Counted from the stretch's first letter, positions 1 to 8,954 are shown. The stretch: 49,231 nucleotides of DNA from Candidatus Mailhella merdavium (GCA_019119045.1 DWXS01000034.1:1-49231); one strand, 5' to 3'. The notes: generated by a model not told the origin, from the sequence alone. Translations and numbers: made by a program.

Positions 1-1182
1 GGCCGCTCCTCCAAGATTCGTGCGGAAATTACCGATATGGTCGCCTACGGCATATACCCCAGGTATGTTGGTCTCCGTTTTGGCGTTCACTTCAATACCA
101 CGTATGCCGTGAGGCTCATATTGCCCGAAAACAATCCCATGTTTACCGGGATCTACGCCTTCAGCCGTCATCTGGTTGACAAAGCCGGTCATCCCTTCAC
201 AGCCCATGGCCCAAATCATATGATCGAGATCTTCCCGACTTGCTCCCGCACAATCCATCATGGCAGGACCGCGTCCGTTGACCATGAGATCAGAGAAGGA
301 AGAATTCCATATATCGCCTGTAATATCACTGTGTTCCCGATCCGGCTTGGTTGTAAAAGGCCCGATGGGCTCACCATTAGGATAACGATAAACTCCGATC
401 CATGTGGATTTACCGCAGCGCGAAGAATAACGGGGCCCCGCGTGACGGTATCCGCGATCCATACCAACCAGCGCGCCGCCTATGCGCCAGAACTGGGCTA
501 TGGATTCCCCCGTATTGGCCGGACATACGCCGACATTGAACATCAGACCGGGAGTGTTGGCAGATACAAAAAGACGACAGGCGTTCCCCGCAGCCATAAT
601 TACAGCTTTCGTCCGGACAATGCGGAATACGGGCTTTTCACCCGTTGTATCCAGAGCCAGAACGCCCCCTATTCCGCCTTCAGCATCGGGCAACATCTCA
701 AGTACGGGCGAGTGATTGATGATGATCGCCCCGGCTTTGCGCGCCTGTTCAGTGAGAACTTTTTTCTGATTGCTGCCGTTATACTTGAGGAACACTTTGG
801 GCTTGCCCGGAAAGGCGTGCCCCTCAAAGAGCCAGCCCCCATCCTTGCCCAGCTTCATGTCGATGCCCCAGGAGTGCCACATTTCAATGACTTCCAGACT
901 ACGCTCCAGAGAAGCGTCAAGGACATCACGATCCTGATCGCCGCCGACCATACTTTCCAGTATCGCCTGACGCGCGGTATTCAAATTACCGTGAACTTCA
1001 GGAATATAGCAGGCAAAATGATCGTTCCCCCCCGCTCCGGAGCCGCTTCTTTTCGTATTCGCCTTTTCCAGAACGATGGTTTTTGCCCCTTTCTTCGCGG
1101 CAGAGACAGCCGCCATCAACCCGCCGACACCGCCGCCAACAATAACGATATCAGCGTCCAGAATTTCCTTAATGGGCAGCAT
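1..1182 (-). CDS. FAD-dependent oxidoreductase, AprA/FrdA-like (3' end cut by window edge)
   Basis: Flavoprotein of the fumarate reductase/succinate dehydrogenase/APS reductase alpha superfamily. The N-terminus carries the dinucleotide-binding loop VGGGVGGLMAAVSAAKKG (about residues 15-32), then EKANTKRSGSGAGGNDHF, which resembles the AprA-like branch. The last residues in the window read GVYAVGDHIGNFRTN, the typical second FAD contact, so most of the C-terminal part lies beyond position 1. I chose the ATG at 1182 because AAGGAG sits seven bases upstream; an in-frame ATG at 1188 is possible but too close to it. The start overlaps the end of the ferredoxin gene, which implies coupled translation and a flavoprotein/iron-sulfur pair. 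It probably moves electrons between the ferredoxin and an organic acid-type substrate. The substrate is unknown, and true APS reductase is unlikely because the partner ferredoxin is much shorter than AprB. Confidence 0.85.
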   Translation of the reverse strand, partial: MLPIKEILDADIVIVGGGVGGLMAAVSAAKKGAKTIVLEKANTKRSGSGAGGNDHFACYIPEVHGNLNTARQAILESMVGGDQDRDVLDASLERSLEVIEMWHSWGIDMKLGKDGGWLFEGHAFPGKPKVFLKYNGSNQKKVLTEQARKAGAIIINHSPVLEMLPDAEGGIGGVLALDTTGEKPVFRIVRTKAVIMAAGNACRLFVSANTPGLMFNVGVCPANTGESIAQFWRIGGALVGMDRGYRHAGPRYSSRCGKSTWIGVYRYPNGEPIGPFTTKPDREHSDITGDIWNSSFSDLMVNGRGPAMMDCAGASREDLDHMIWAMGCEGMTGFVNQMTAEGVDPGKHGIVFGQYEPHGIRGIEVNAKTETNIPGVYAVGDHIGNFRTNLGGAA

Positions 1183-1435
1183 GTTCATTCTCCTTGCTCA
1201 AACTTTGCAGATACGGGGAGTCCAGGTGGAGAATCATATGGCTCACGGGAACCCGCAAAGTTATGGCCCCTGCGGGACAATCCTGTGCGCATACGTTGCA
1301 ATGCCAGCATTCGTCGGGGAAGCGCACAACCGGAGCCTCTCCTCTTGCCGGTTTGCAGCCGAAAACTTCCAGTGGACAGATATCCGCACACTGACCACAC
1401 TTTACACACTTTTCAAGATTGATGACAGGAGGCAT
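1169..1435 (-). CDS. Dicluster 4Fe-4S ferredoxin (AprB-like, short)
   Basis: An 88-residue protein with two classical [4Fe-4S] motifs, CVKCGQCADICP (about residues 10-21) and CWHCNVCAQDCP (about 43-54). It is preceded by AGGAG. Its last codons overlap the start of the flavoprotein gene, so the two are almost certainly made together and form a heteromeric electron-transfer enzyme. APS reductase beta subunits have a longer C-terminal tail wrapping AprA. This one ends about 35 residues after the second cluster, so it belongs to the shorter AprB-like ferredoxins that accompany FAD oxidoreductases of unassigned substrate. It is the fifth gene of the leftward operon starting at 7038. Confidence 0.88.
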   Translation of the reverse strand: MPPVINLEKCVKCGQCADICPLEVFGCKPARGEAPVVRFPDECWHCNVCAQDCPAGAITLRVPVSHMILHLDSPYLQSLSKENEHAAH

Positions 1436-1476
1436 GGCCTTCTCCTTTAGACACTAGAGGATATTGATGTTGCAAT

Positions 1477-2514
1477 TTACTTATCTGCTTTCACAAGAGC
1501 CAGCATCTTGTCATACTGGGCCTGCATGGCGTCCGTCCACAGCCCTTTTTCCTTGTAATAGCGTACGACGCCTTCATGATATGGAGGCATAAGGTCGGTA
1601 GCCTTACCCCAGTCGACGCAGGAAGGAGAAATATCTTCCCATTCGCTACGATTTTCATCTATGGCCTTGATGATGGCATAGGCTACTTCGGGATCCATAT
1701 CAGCGCGGGCATAGATTGCATTGCGATACAGAATTGCCTTGCCTATGGGATCACTGTTGTTGAAGTACGGCGTGTTGGCAGGAAGAGAGTCAATATAGAA
1801 GCCGGTGGGAAGATGCTGCTTGAGGTATTCAGCTTCGCTGTCAGAAGGTTCCACGACAACATTCTTACCGGCAGATTGAGCCAATTCCATAATGAAGGGC
1901 CCTGAACCAGGGTTGATCAGGGCATCGGTTCGCCCTTCAAGGATATCGGAAGTCACTTCGCGATAGTTAATCATGGTAAGAGAGCTTTTGAGATCTTTCT
2001 GAGTCAGTCCGGCACTGGCCAACACAATATTGGCAATACGTTCCCACAACGGATTGCCGGGATTACGGAGTACGACGACCTTATCTTTAAGGTCTGAATA
2101 CTTTTCAATCCCCTTTCCCGGAATGGTGATCACGCCGCACATCTGAATCCCGCCGGTGATGACCGTACGCAGAAAGGGCTTGGCTCCCAGTTTTTCACCA
2201 TCCCCCAGTCCCTGGATAAGCTCCATGGTATCCGGGGTATTGTGCACGGCCATATCCACCTGGCCCTTTTCCATACGCGGGAGCCAGCTGGCCGGCCCGC
2301 CTATGGGCTGAACAATAACGCGTTCTATGGGAGTATGATCCTCTATCGTCTTGGCCATGGCCGAAACAGTCATATGCACAACATTGCCGGACGTGGGCAC
2401 GGAAACAACCAGACGTTTGGGCCAGTTGATTCCATCTTCTGCCGCGACTGCGGGAACTGAGAAGACAACACAGGACAGCAAACTGAAAAGGGTTGAAAAA
2501 TAGCGCAGCTTCAT
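1477..2514 (-). CDS. TAXI-family TRAP transporter solute-binding protein
   Basis: A 345-residue periplasmic binding protein. Residues 1-25 form a signal peptide (hydrophobic core FSLLSCVVFSVPAVA, cleavage near AVAAED). The mature part follows the TAXI pattern, with LVVSVPTSGNVVHMTVSAMA near the N-terminus and then AVHNTPDTMELIQG. It has a perfect GGAG eight bases upstream of ATG. TAXI proteins deliver carboxylates, and in some cases amino acids, to a fused 4TM-12TM permease, and exactly such a permease is encoded 47 bases upstream in the same operon. The ligand cannot be read from sequence. The neighbouring PrpD-like, dehydrogenase and flavoprotein genes suggest a hydroxy or unsaturated organic acid. 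Confidence 0.9.
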   Translation of the reverse strand: MKLRYFSTLFSLLSCVVFSVPAVAAEDGINWPKRLVVSVPTSGNVVHMTVSAMAKTIEDHTPIERVIVQPIGGPASWLPRMEKGQVDMAVHNTPDTMELIQGLGDGEKLGAKPFLRTVITGGIQMCGVITIPGKGIEKYSDLKDKVVVLRNPGNPLWERIANIVLASAGLTQKDLKSSLTMINYREVTSDILEGRTDALINPGSGPFIMELAQSAGKNVVVEPSDSEAEYLKQHLPTGFYIDSLPANTPYFNNSDPIGKAILYRNAIYARADMDPEVAYAIIKAIDENRSEWEDISPSCVDWGKATDLMPPYHEGVVRYYKEKGLWTDAMQAQYDKMLALVKADK

Positions 2515-2561
2515 AACAAACTCCTTTTTTTAGATGCTGAAAAAGGACATATACCGTCCGC

Positions 2562-4526
2562 TTATGCGGATGCAGTACCCGACCCCGAACGCTTCAATCG
2601 CAGTAAAAGAGAAGCCATGACGAGCAGAATCACACACAGCACGCTGTACTGTGCAGCATCAGGCAGAGGGATGAATATTCCCGCACCACCGGCAAACAGA
2701 ACTACTCGTTCCCAGGTTTTGAGAGGAAGCAGCAGATATCCCATGACTCCGCCGGAAATGGCCAGCAAACCGGCGAAGGAAGAAACAAACACCAGAGCAG
2801 TTTCCCACAGGGGTCCTATGAACATCAGCGCCGGATAGACCACAAATGCCCAGGGAACCAGGAATCCGGCCATTCCCATACGCAGAGAAAGCACCCCCGT
2901 GCGGGTCGGATCTCCTCCGGAAATGCCCGAGGCAACAAAAGCGGCAATAGCGACAGGCGGAGTAATGAAGGAAAGCGCTCCGTAATAGAACAGGAACATA
3001 TGAACAGCCATGGGCTCCACTCCGCTGCCGACAATGGCCGGAGCCAGCATGGTCACGGTAAGCAGATAACAGGCAATGGACGACATTCCCATGCCGAGAA
3101 CGAAGGAAGCAAGTCCGGACATGGCCAGCAGCAGATAAATATTCCCACCAGCCAGGTCTCCAAGCTCATTTGACAGATTCTGTCCTGCGCCGGTAACGGT
3201 CATGGCTCCGACCAGAATGCCTATGGCTGCACAAAGAGGAATGACCATGACCATGCCTTCCGCCGTGCCTTCCAGCACTTCAAGAAAGCGTCTCCAGGTC
3301 AGACGGGTAGCGGGTGAAAGAGCCGTACACAGAATAAGAGCGGCCAGCGTATAAATGATGCTGCTTTCAGCAGACCATTTCAAAACGCCCATACATACAA
3401 CGAGTACGACAAAGGGAGGAATGTAATACCAGCCTTCCCGCAGCACATCGCGGACACGGGGAAGGTTTTCTCTGGGTTCCCCTTTTGCGCCCAGTCTCAG
3501 GGCTTCTATGTCGACCTGAATGATCAGCGTCCCGTAATACAGCACTGCAGGCAGGAAGGCCGCCGCACAGACCGACCAGTAACTCACGCCCAGAAAATCC
3601 GCTACCAGGAACGCCGTAGCTCCCATGATCGGCGGTGTGAACATGCCCCCTGTGGAAGCAACGGCCTCCACCGCTCCGGCAAGTTCGGAAGAAAAACCGC
3701 TTTTTTTCATCATGGGGATAGTTATCTGCCCAGTCGTGGCCACATTTGCCGCCACAGAACCGGACAGGGAACCAAAAAACATGCTTGAAAGCACAGCCGT
3801 TTTGGCCGGCCCTCCGCGATACGCTCCCAGACAGGCCCGCGCCAGATCGCTGAAAAATACGCTCGCCCCTGTAACCTGAAGGATACACCCGAACAGGATA
3901 AAGCCGGGCACAGTCGATGCTGCCGTACCTATAATACTTCCCCAGTACCCCTCGCCGCTGAGAAACATCCAGCCGGTAGCCCCCGCATAGGTGAAGCCTG
4001 TACTCATCAGGAACCCGGGAAAGAGATCACTGTACACGAAGTAGAAAAACGCCCCGACAGAAAGCACTACCGGCGCAAATCCCGATGTGCGACGCACAGA
4101 TTCCATCAATGCAATGGAAAAGCCTGCTGCCAAAAGCATCTGCCACCAGTTGGCATCCCCCCATTCAAAAATAAGGGTATCCGCATTCCAGGCGACATAA
4201 CAACATGCGGCAAGCGTCCACAGAATCAGCACGCCTTCAATAAACGTACCCAGCGGCCCGGTTTTTTTCCCTTTCCTTGCGGGAGCAATCAGCAGTGCAA
4301 GACTTACCAGTGCGCCGGCGCATATGGCGCGATGGGCTACAGGGTAAACAACAATACCCAGCATAAAGAATATCTTGCAGAGGGAAAATATAATATAAAT
4401 AGTCCATAACGCTCCAAGACAAAAAGCCAGTTTCTGGCGTACCGTCCGATCTTTCCAAAGATGGAAAGAGGATTCCTCCCTGCCCGCAGGGGCCGGCGAT
4501 TCGGAATGGGAAGTCGTGTCTGTCAT
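2562..4526 (-). CDS. TRAP transporter permease, 4TM/12TM fusion (TAXI-associated)
   Basis: A 654-residue inner-membrane protein with about sixteen or more hydrophobic segments. The first ~160 residues correspond to the DctQ-like small subunit and the rest to the DctM-like transport subunit, with family-typical stretches such as GSLSGSVAANVATTGQITIP and TGGMFTPPIMGATAFLVADF. Fusion of both subunits is the normal arrangement for TAXI systems. Start at 4526 is supported by AGGAG eight bases upstream. It works with the adjacent TAXI binding protein as a sodium- or proton-driven, high-affinity uptake system for an unknown anionic substrate. The gene is spaced 24 bases from the upstream dehydrogenase gene, consistent with one transcript. 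Confidence 0.92.
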   Translation of the reverse strand: MTDTTSHSESPAPAGREESSFHLWKDRTVRQKLAFCLGALWTIYIIFSLCKIFFMLGIVVYPVAHRAICAGALVSLALLIAPARKGKKTGPLGTFIEGVLILWTLAACCYVAWNADTLIFEWGDANWWQMLLAAGFSIALMESVRRTSGFAPVVLSVGAFFYFVYSDLFPGFLMSTGFTYAGATGWMFLSGEGYWGSIIGTAASTVPGFILFGCILQVTGASVFFSDLARACLGAYRGGPAKTAVLSSMFFGSLSGSVAANVATTGQITIPMMKKSGFSSELAGAVEAVASTGGMFTPPIMGATAFLVADFLGVSYWSVCAAAFLPAVLYYGTLIIQVDIEALRLGAKGEPRENLPRVRDVLREGWYYIPPFVVLVVCMGVLKWSAESSIIYTLAALILCTALSPATRLTWRRFLEVLEGTAEGMVMVIPLCAAIGILVGAMTVTGAGQNLSNELGDLAGGNIYLLLAMSGLASFVLGMGMSSIACYLLTVTMLAPAIVGSGVEPMAVHMFLFYYGALSFITPPVAIAAFVASGISGGDPTRTGVLSLRMGMAGFLVPWAFVVYPALMFIGPLWETALVFVSSFAGLLAISGGVMGYLLLPLKTWERVVLFAGGAGIFIPLPDAAQYSVLCVILLVMASLLLRLKRSGSGTASA

Positions 4527-4550
4527 ACCGGATTCTCCTTTGACGCGAAA

Positions 4551-5615
4551 TCAGGCGCATTGAAAACCGTTGTGCAGGCGATTGTTAATCTCTTCTGCGG
4601 ACAAACCATCCAGCCCGAGAGAAGCCAGCGTCATACCGTCCTGCAGATAATTTCGACCGTTCAATATGCCTGCCAGAATGACAAGCGACTCCATGCAGGG
4701 CAGAGAAAATCCCAGACTGTGCGCAAGAGAAATAAACAGAGACTGCCCGACAGAAGCGTCTTCCGTAATGTAGCGGTGATGCATCGAAGACGGCCCTGAT
4801 ACCTGCCTGAAATCGTCCAGTTCCGGAAATTTACCATACTGCATGAGTTTTTCGATCATTCCCGCATGGGCAACATGTTCAAAGCCCATGCGTTCCATGA
4901 TCAGAGCCTTTTCGCTTTCCACAGCCCGGATACAGGTAAGGATACCTGGCGTCAGCCCCTGAGCATAAAGGCGGAATGAAGAATCATGCTCAATTCCTCC
5001 GGTATTCAGCAGAGACCCGGCAAGATGGATGGAAAGATTTGGCGAATTGAAGCAGGCTTCCATCACATTTTTTGCCGGAACGCAGGCATATATTTCCCTC
5101 ATGGCCTCAATGAACAGGGGGGTATCCTTCGCAGGAAAAGCGGACACCTTTTTTTTCATATAGGGAAACGCGCACTTTACTTCGGCAGGGCCGGAAAAAC
5201 GACAGGGATATATATTCCCCTGCATTTCGCCAATCAAAACGCCCTGAGGAATATTGCCGGCCCGACGCAAGACGACAGAGCCGCAGTTCCCTGCTGAAAA
5301 ACATACCGTCTGCCCGGCCTGGAGCAGGGGCGCAAGCTCCGCTGCAAGCTCTTTATGGCGAACGGCCGTAAGGGCCACAAGAATAACGTCCGCACCCCGA
5401 ACGGCAGGCTCCAGCTCTTCTTCCAGACGGGAAAGCACGGCAAAGCCTGTTGCGGCTTGTCCGGTCATTCTGATTCCGCCGGCGGCACGAACCTCTTCCA
5501 GCGCGCCACCCCATGAAGGCGCGCTGTACAATGTTACCTCGTGCCCCTTGAGGGCCATATCTGCGGCCATTGTACAACCGGTTCCCCCGGCCCCTATGAC
5601 GCATACCTTTTTCAT
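4551..5615 (-). CDS. NAD(P)-dependent opine/octopine dehydrogenase-like oxidoreductase
   Basis: A 354-residue protein with an N-terminal Rossmann fold (VCVIGAGGTGCTMAADMALKGH, followed by the strand VTLYSAP). A helical C-terminal domain with HDSSFRLYAQGLTPG and IRAVESEKALIMERMG resembles the NAD/NADP octopine/nopaline dehydrogenase family. Related folds include ketopantoate reductase and glycerol-3-phosphate dehydrogenase, so the precise substrate is open. Family members reduce 2-oxo acids or form secondary amines from an amino acid and a 2-oxo acid. It lies 10 bases after the MmgE/PrpD gene and 24 bases before the TRAP permease. This suggests it acts on the compound imported by that transporter or on a derivative of it. 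Confidence 0.8.
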   Translation of the reverse strand: MKKVCVIGAGGTGCTMAADMALKGHEVTLYSAPSWGGALEEVRAAGGIRMTGQAATGFAVLSRLEEELEPAVRGADVILVALTAVRHKELAAELAPLLQAGQTVCFSAGNCGSVVLRRAGNIPQGVLIGEMQGNIYPCRFSGPAEVKCAFPYMKKKVSAFPAKDTPLFIEAMREIYACVPAKNVMEACFNSPNLSIHLAGSLLNTGGIEHDSSFRLYAQGLTPGILTCIRAVESEKALIMERMGFEHVAHAGMIEKLMQYGKFPELDDFRQVSGPSSMHHRYITEDASVGQSLFISLAHSLGFSLPCMESLVILAGILNGRNYLQDGMTLASLGLDGLSAEEINNRLHNGFQCA

Positions 5616-5625
5616 GGCATCACCC

Positions 5626-7038
5626 TCAGGCTATGAGTTTGTGGAAGGAAGCCATATCATCCACCTTCTCAAGATTCACAATGAAATCAATCAGAGCTTC
5701 CGTTCGTTCAGGAGAGAGCGCAAACGAGGCCTCCCGCCGGAAAAGCTCCTTGAATTCTTCCCTGCTCAACATATCGGCCGGATGTCCCTTATGAATGCTC
5801 TGAGTGCGACTGAACACCTGACCATTTTTCAATTTTACAGTTAGCGTCTTTTCCGGATGCTTCCCGTTCTGATATCCGATAAAGGATTCCATCAATGTCG
5901 TTTCACGCCCAGGCCCGGCCTTTACCTTCTTCGCCAGCTCAAGAACTTCGGGATTCGTGAGCCTTTCAGGAGCATACCAGTTCGGACCCGGCTGAGGATC
6001 AAGAAGATAGGCAGCCAGGACAAAGGGGATACTGAATTGAGCCTCCATAAGGGACGAAAAACCATCGTCATAGCAATGCATACGATACTGAGTGGGAGGA
6101 TCCAGTACGATTTCCTCAACGTCTTCCGGACGTATCCTATGTTCTTTCACCAGCAGCGAAAGCAGTTCCAGAGGCGTCTGGAGCCACATATTGGCAGGCC
6201 AGTGCTTAATCAGAATATCCAGTGTGTAGAAATGTTCTCCAAGGCGACGATTCAGCCAGGAACGATCGACGGATGAAGTAAGCTGCTCGCAGTAAGCATA
6301 AGGGATATCAAAGCAGTCTTCGAGATTATCCACGCCTTCCGCAGCGCTGAGTGCAGCCAGAATACCGTTCTGGGCCGCTATTCCGTGCTGGTAATGATAG
6401 GCATTGCTCATAGTGGCCTGTTGTACGTTCGTGGGCATGGCGGCATACATACATGCCATACCGAAGGTCTGATTCATTTTGTGCCCATCAAGCTTCAACA
6501 GTTTGGCGGCAGGGGTGCATGTGGCGAAAATCTGCCAGTTGCACAAGGCCCAGCCCCGATTGTGATCAAAATCGGCAGGAGGCTGAACAGCCATGGCCAC
6601 TCGCTGGTACACTTCCAGACCGGCTGTCACCGCTGCAATATATTCCTTGCCCGAACAGCCGCGCTCTTCCGCCATGGCCATGGCAACAGGAATAACCCCT
6701 GCACTGGGATGTCCCGTCCAGGCACAGTCTTCCCAGTCCAGAATATCCGCAATGGTGCCGTTGGCGTATGCGGCAGCCGCTGCCGAAAGACGTTCCCCTC
6801 CCAGCCAGACGCTTGATCCGCCGCCTGTACCGCCATTGGCGGCCCGCGCCACTCTGATGGAAGCATTGCTCAAAGCAACGGGGCTTGCCGCGAGAGAAAC
6901 TCCCAACGTGTGCATGGTCATCATTTTTACGCGTTCCACGACCTCATCGGGCAAGTCCGAATACTCCAGTTTGACGGCATACTCGGCAAGCTTCCGCGTA
7001 TAGTCTGTGTCCTGCGCCGCAAAATATTTTCTGCTCAT
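5626..7038 (-). CDS. MmgE/PrpD family protein
   Basis: A 470-residue member of the 2-methylcitrate dehydratase/cis-aconitate decarboxylase/iminodisuccinate epimerase superfamily. Family features include the helical N-terminal domain with DILDWEDCAWTGHPSAGVIP (the conserved D...D..GHP..V.P block) and the C-terminal lid domain with tandem helices. GAGG lies seven bases upstream of ATG, and the gene is the first of the leftward operon. Family members dehydrate, isomerise or decarboxylate small di- and tricarboxylates. With a TAXI transporter and a fumarate-reductase-like flavoprotein downstream, a role on an imported hydroxy-carboxylate is likely. The exact reaction is not readable, since this family is notoriously over-annotated as PrpD. 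Confidence 0.85.
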   Translation of the reverse strand: MSRKYFAAQDTDYTRKLAEYAVKLEYSDLPDEVVERVKMMTMHTLGVSLAASPVALSNASIRVARAANGGTGGGSSVWLGGERLSAAAAAYANGTIADILDWEDCAWTGHPSAGVIPVAMAMAEERGCSGKEYIAAVTAGLEVYQRVAMAVQPPADFDHNRGWALCNWQIFATCTPAAKLLKLDGHKMNQTFGMACMYAAMPTNVQQATMSNAYHYQHGIAAQNGILAALSAAEGVDNLEDCFDIPYAYCEQLTSSVDRSWLNRRLGEHFYTLDILIKHWPANMWLQTPLELLSLLVKEHRIRPEDVEEIVLDPPTQYRMHCYDDGFSSLMEAQFSIPFVLAAYLLDPQPGPNWYAPERLTNPEVLELAKKVKAGPGRETTLMESFIGYQNGKHPEKTLTVKLKNGQVFSRTQSIHKGHPADMLSREEFKELFRREASFALSPERTEALIDFIVNLEKVDDMASFHKLIA

Positions 7039-7325
7039 GACAAACCTCTTGCGTTATGTTTCCAGATCGTTGATGGGGGATTTGTTTTAATCTTGGAATA
7101 GCAACAGGTATGCCAAAATTATAATATGAAAATCTTTTTATTTTTATATGAATAATTACAATAAATTATATGATATATAAAAACATTGCTTCTCGTATAA
7201 TCTCAATAAGTTTATATAAATCTCGTAATTAACAAAATTAATCTCATTTTTTGCATTCTCATATGCCCATTTCTTGCCCATCCCGCATTAAACGAAAACG
7301 GATTCGCAAGTCTGAAATTTTGCAC
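7039..7325. other. AT-rich intergenic region, promoter side of the PrpD operon
   Basis: Positions about 7105-7250 are strikingly AT-rich compared with the coding DNA around them. They must contain the promoter of the leftward operon starting at 7038. I could not pick a convincing -35/-10 pair on the minus strand, and no protein-coding ORF here looks real. Confidence 0.5.
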
Positions 7326-7353
7326 TTGATAAGTATGGAAATTTCGTTTAAAT
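7326..7353 (+). promoter_or_regulatory. Putative sigma-70 promoter of tRNA-Leu
   Basis: TTGATA (7326-7331), a 16-base spacer, then TTAAAT (7348-7353), placing a transcription start about 15 bases before the mature tRNA. The match is moderate but its position is right. Confidence 0.45.
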
Positions 7354-7376
7354 GGGACAGACCTGACGACTGCCGT

Positions 7377-7462
7377 GGCGGAGTGGTGGAATGGCAGACA
7401 CGCTTGACTCAAAATCAAGTATCCGCAAGGGTGTGAGGGTTCAAGTCCCTCCTCCGCTACCA
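7377..7462 (+). tRNA. tRNA-Leu (anticodon CAA)
   Basis: An 86-base cloverleaf with the long variable arm typical of leucine tRNAs. Acceptor GGCGGAG pairs with CTCCGCT (first pair G-U). The anticodon stem-loop is CTTGA/CTCAAAA/TCAAG with anticodon CAA. The T arm is GAGGG-TTCAAGT-CCCTC, and the CCA end is encoded at 7460-7462. It reads UUG codons. A rho-independent terminator follows directly. No duplicated 3' end marking an integrated element was seen nearby. Confidence 0.96.
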
Positions 7463-7472
7463 TGACAGTGTC

Positions 7473-7507
7473 AGCGGCGGCCGGGAAAATCCCGGCCACC
7501 GCTGTTT
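7473..7507 (+). terminator. Rho-independent terminator of tRNA-Leu
   Basis: Stem AGCGG-c-GGCCGGGA, loop AAA, TCCCGGCC-a-CCGCT followed by GTTTT. It also sits right against the stop codon of the convergent Ldh_2-family gene. The T-run is only present in the plus direction. Confidence 0.8.
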
Positions 7508-8577
7508 TAAGCCTGAATACAAGGCTCCGGACTTTTTACGCCGCAGCGTCTGCCCTCGTCTTCCAGTTCGCGGAAGACGACTTCCGGCAGGGGAATCCCC
7601 TCGCGCAAGCGCAAATCCCGAGTTCTGGATTCTATCTCACCGGGCAGAAGAATTTCCTTGAAGCCCGGGCGTACCCGCCCCGCGCGAATACTACGGATCA
7701 TGCCGTCCGCTTCGCTGCGGAACTCTTCAGGTGAAATGAAGCGGGAAACGTCAATCGCCGCAAAAAGATTACCGCTGTTTATAGGAACGTCATGACGATT
7801 GTAATGTTCGTTCATGGTCGGCCCGTATCCCGCTCCGGACAACAGACCGGCAAGCACCTCAACCATAAGAGCGATTGCATACCCCTTATGCCCTCCAAAG
7901 GGCAACAGCACACCTTTCAGTGCGGCATGAGGATCTTCGGTATCGTTCCCCTCTTCGTCTACAGCCCAGCCGAGAGGAATCTTTTTGCCGTTCTTCGCAG
8001 CAAGGATAATCTTGCCCCGTGCCGACACGCTTGTCGCCATATCAATGACAATGGGCTTTTCTTCCCCGGCGGGAACGCCGAAACTCAACGGATTGGTGGA
8101 AAAGAAAGGAGACGCGCTCCCCCAGGGAGCAACCATGGGCGGGCCGTTTCCGGCTACAAGTCCGATCAGGCCTCCTTCCGCCGCCATTCGGACATAATAG
8201 GCATTGGCGCCGGTATGGTTGTTATGGCGCACGGCAACAAAGCCTACCCCGACCTTTCGCGCTTTCTCCATGGCTGCGCGCATGGCGCGCCAGGCAACCA
8301 CCTGTCCCAGACTGCCGTTTGCATCCCAGGTGGCTCCGGCAGGAAAATCCGTCAGTACATCCACCTTGGCAATTCTGCGGTTTCCGCCCTGACGCAGCCT
8401 TTCCATATAGGCGGCCACACGACTGACACCGTGAGAATCCACGCCCGTAAGGTTGGCTTCCACCAGAACATCCGCCGTAATGCGTGCCTCTTCCTCCGGC
8501 ACGCCTTCCGTCATGAACAGATCCTTGCAAAAGGATTTAAGGGCGTCTGCGGCAACGACAACTGTCTGCTCACTCAT
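7507..8577 (-). CDS. Ldh_2 (malate/L-lactate/sulfolactate dehydrogenase) family oxidoreductase
   Basis: A 356-residue NAD(P)-dependent dehydrogenase of the non-Rossmann Ldh_2 (MDH type 2) family. Diagnostic blocks are GVDSHGVSRVAAYMERL (about residues 50-66), VGFVAVRHNNHTGANAYY with the catalytic His region, NPLSFGVPAGEEKPIVIDMA, and FGGHKGYAIALMVEVLAG. The family includes malate, ureidoglycolate, 2,3-diketogulonate and (R)-sulfolactate (ComC-type) dehydrogenases, and sequence inspection does not separate these. An AGGAGG Shine-Dalgarno precedes ATG. It is the last gene of the leftward set headed by the glycyl radical enzyme, 20 bases after the cupin gene. It therefore probably oxidises or reduces a 2-hydroxy/2-oxo acid of that pathway. 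A sulfolactate-type substrate is attractive given the SuyAB-like genes at 22.4-23.9 kb, but this is inference. Confidence 0.88.
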   Translation of the reverse strand: MSEQTVVVAADALKSFCKDLFMTEGVPEEEARITADVLVEANLTGVDSHGVSRVAAYMERLRQGGNRRIAKVDVLTDFPAGATWDANGSLGQVVAWRAMRAAMEKARKVGVGFVAVRHNNHTGANAYYVRMAAEGGLIGLVAGNGPPMVAPWGSASPFFSTNPLSFGVPAGEEKPIVIDMATSVSARGKIILAAKNGKKIPLGWAVDEEGNDTEDPHAALKGVLLPFGGHKGYAIALMVEVLAGLLSGAGYGPTMNEHYNRHDVPINSGNLFAAIDVSRFISPEEFRSEADGMIRSIRAGRVRPGFKEILLPGEIESRTRDLRLREGIPLPEVVFRELEDEGRRCGVKSPEPCIQA

Positions 8578-8597
8578 GTCTTCCTCCTCTTCCCGAT

Positions 8598-8954
8598 TCA
8601 GCGCAGGGCGGGATTGAAGACGGATATCAGCGCGGTATCGGCATCCGAGGTATTCTCATTGTAATGGCGCACGCCTCTGGGAATCACGATGCTCATGCCG
8701 GACTTGTACTTAACGTCGCCGTATCCCTCAATGTGCATGGTGCCTTCGCCTTCCAGCACGAATACCGCCTCATCCTGTGTCTCATGCGCATGCCAGCCGT
8801 GCCCTGCCCCGGGCTTGAGAATACCCTTGGACAGGGTAAGATTCATGCCCGAATTTTCCTTTGTGATCATTCTTCTGATGGTACCAGCCCCGGGCACAGC
8901 TTCATCCGGCGTACTCTCGTAATCAAAAACGCAGATTCTGGCCTTCTCTTCCAT
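8598..8954 (-). CDS. Single-domain cupin protein
   Basis: A 118-residue small beta-barrel protein. Cupin motif 1 is GHGWHAHETQDEAVFVLEG, with the metal ligands His, His and Glu. Motif 2 is GMSIVIPRGVRHYNEN, with the fourth His ligand. I start it at 8954, where AGGA lies at normal distance before ATG; a 15-residue longer form from 8999 has no better site. Cupins of this size act as metal-dependent isomerases, dioxygenases or sugar/acid binding proteins, and no specific role can be assigned. Placed between the acyl-CoA synthetase and the Ldh_2 gene, it is probably an isomerase or accessory protein of the same pathway. Confidence 0.82.
   Translation of the reverse strand: MEEKARICVFDYESTPDEAVPGAGTIRRMITKENSGMNLTLSKGILKPGAGHGWHAHETQDEAVFVLEGEGTMHIEGYGDVKYKSGMSIVIPRGVRHYNENTSDADTALISVFNPALR

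Noticed and set aside
37..1422. Plus-strand 461-codon ORF
   Set aside because: Lies antisense to the flavoprotein and ferredoxin genes, which have clear cofactor motifs; its translation has no family features.
7377..7507. tRNA-Leu as an attachment site for an integrated element
   Set aside because: No integrase gene, no second copy of the tRNA 3' end in the window, and a normal terminator follows.
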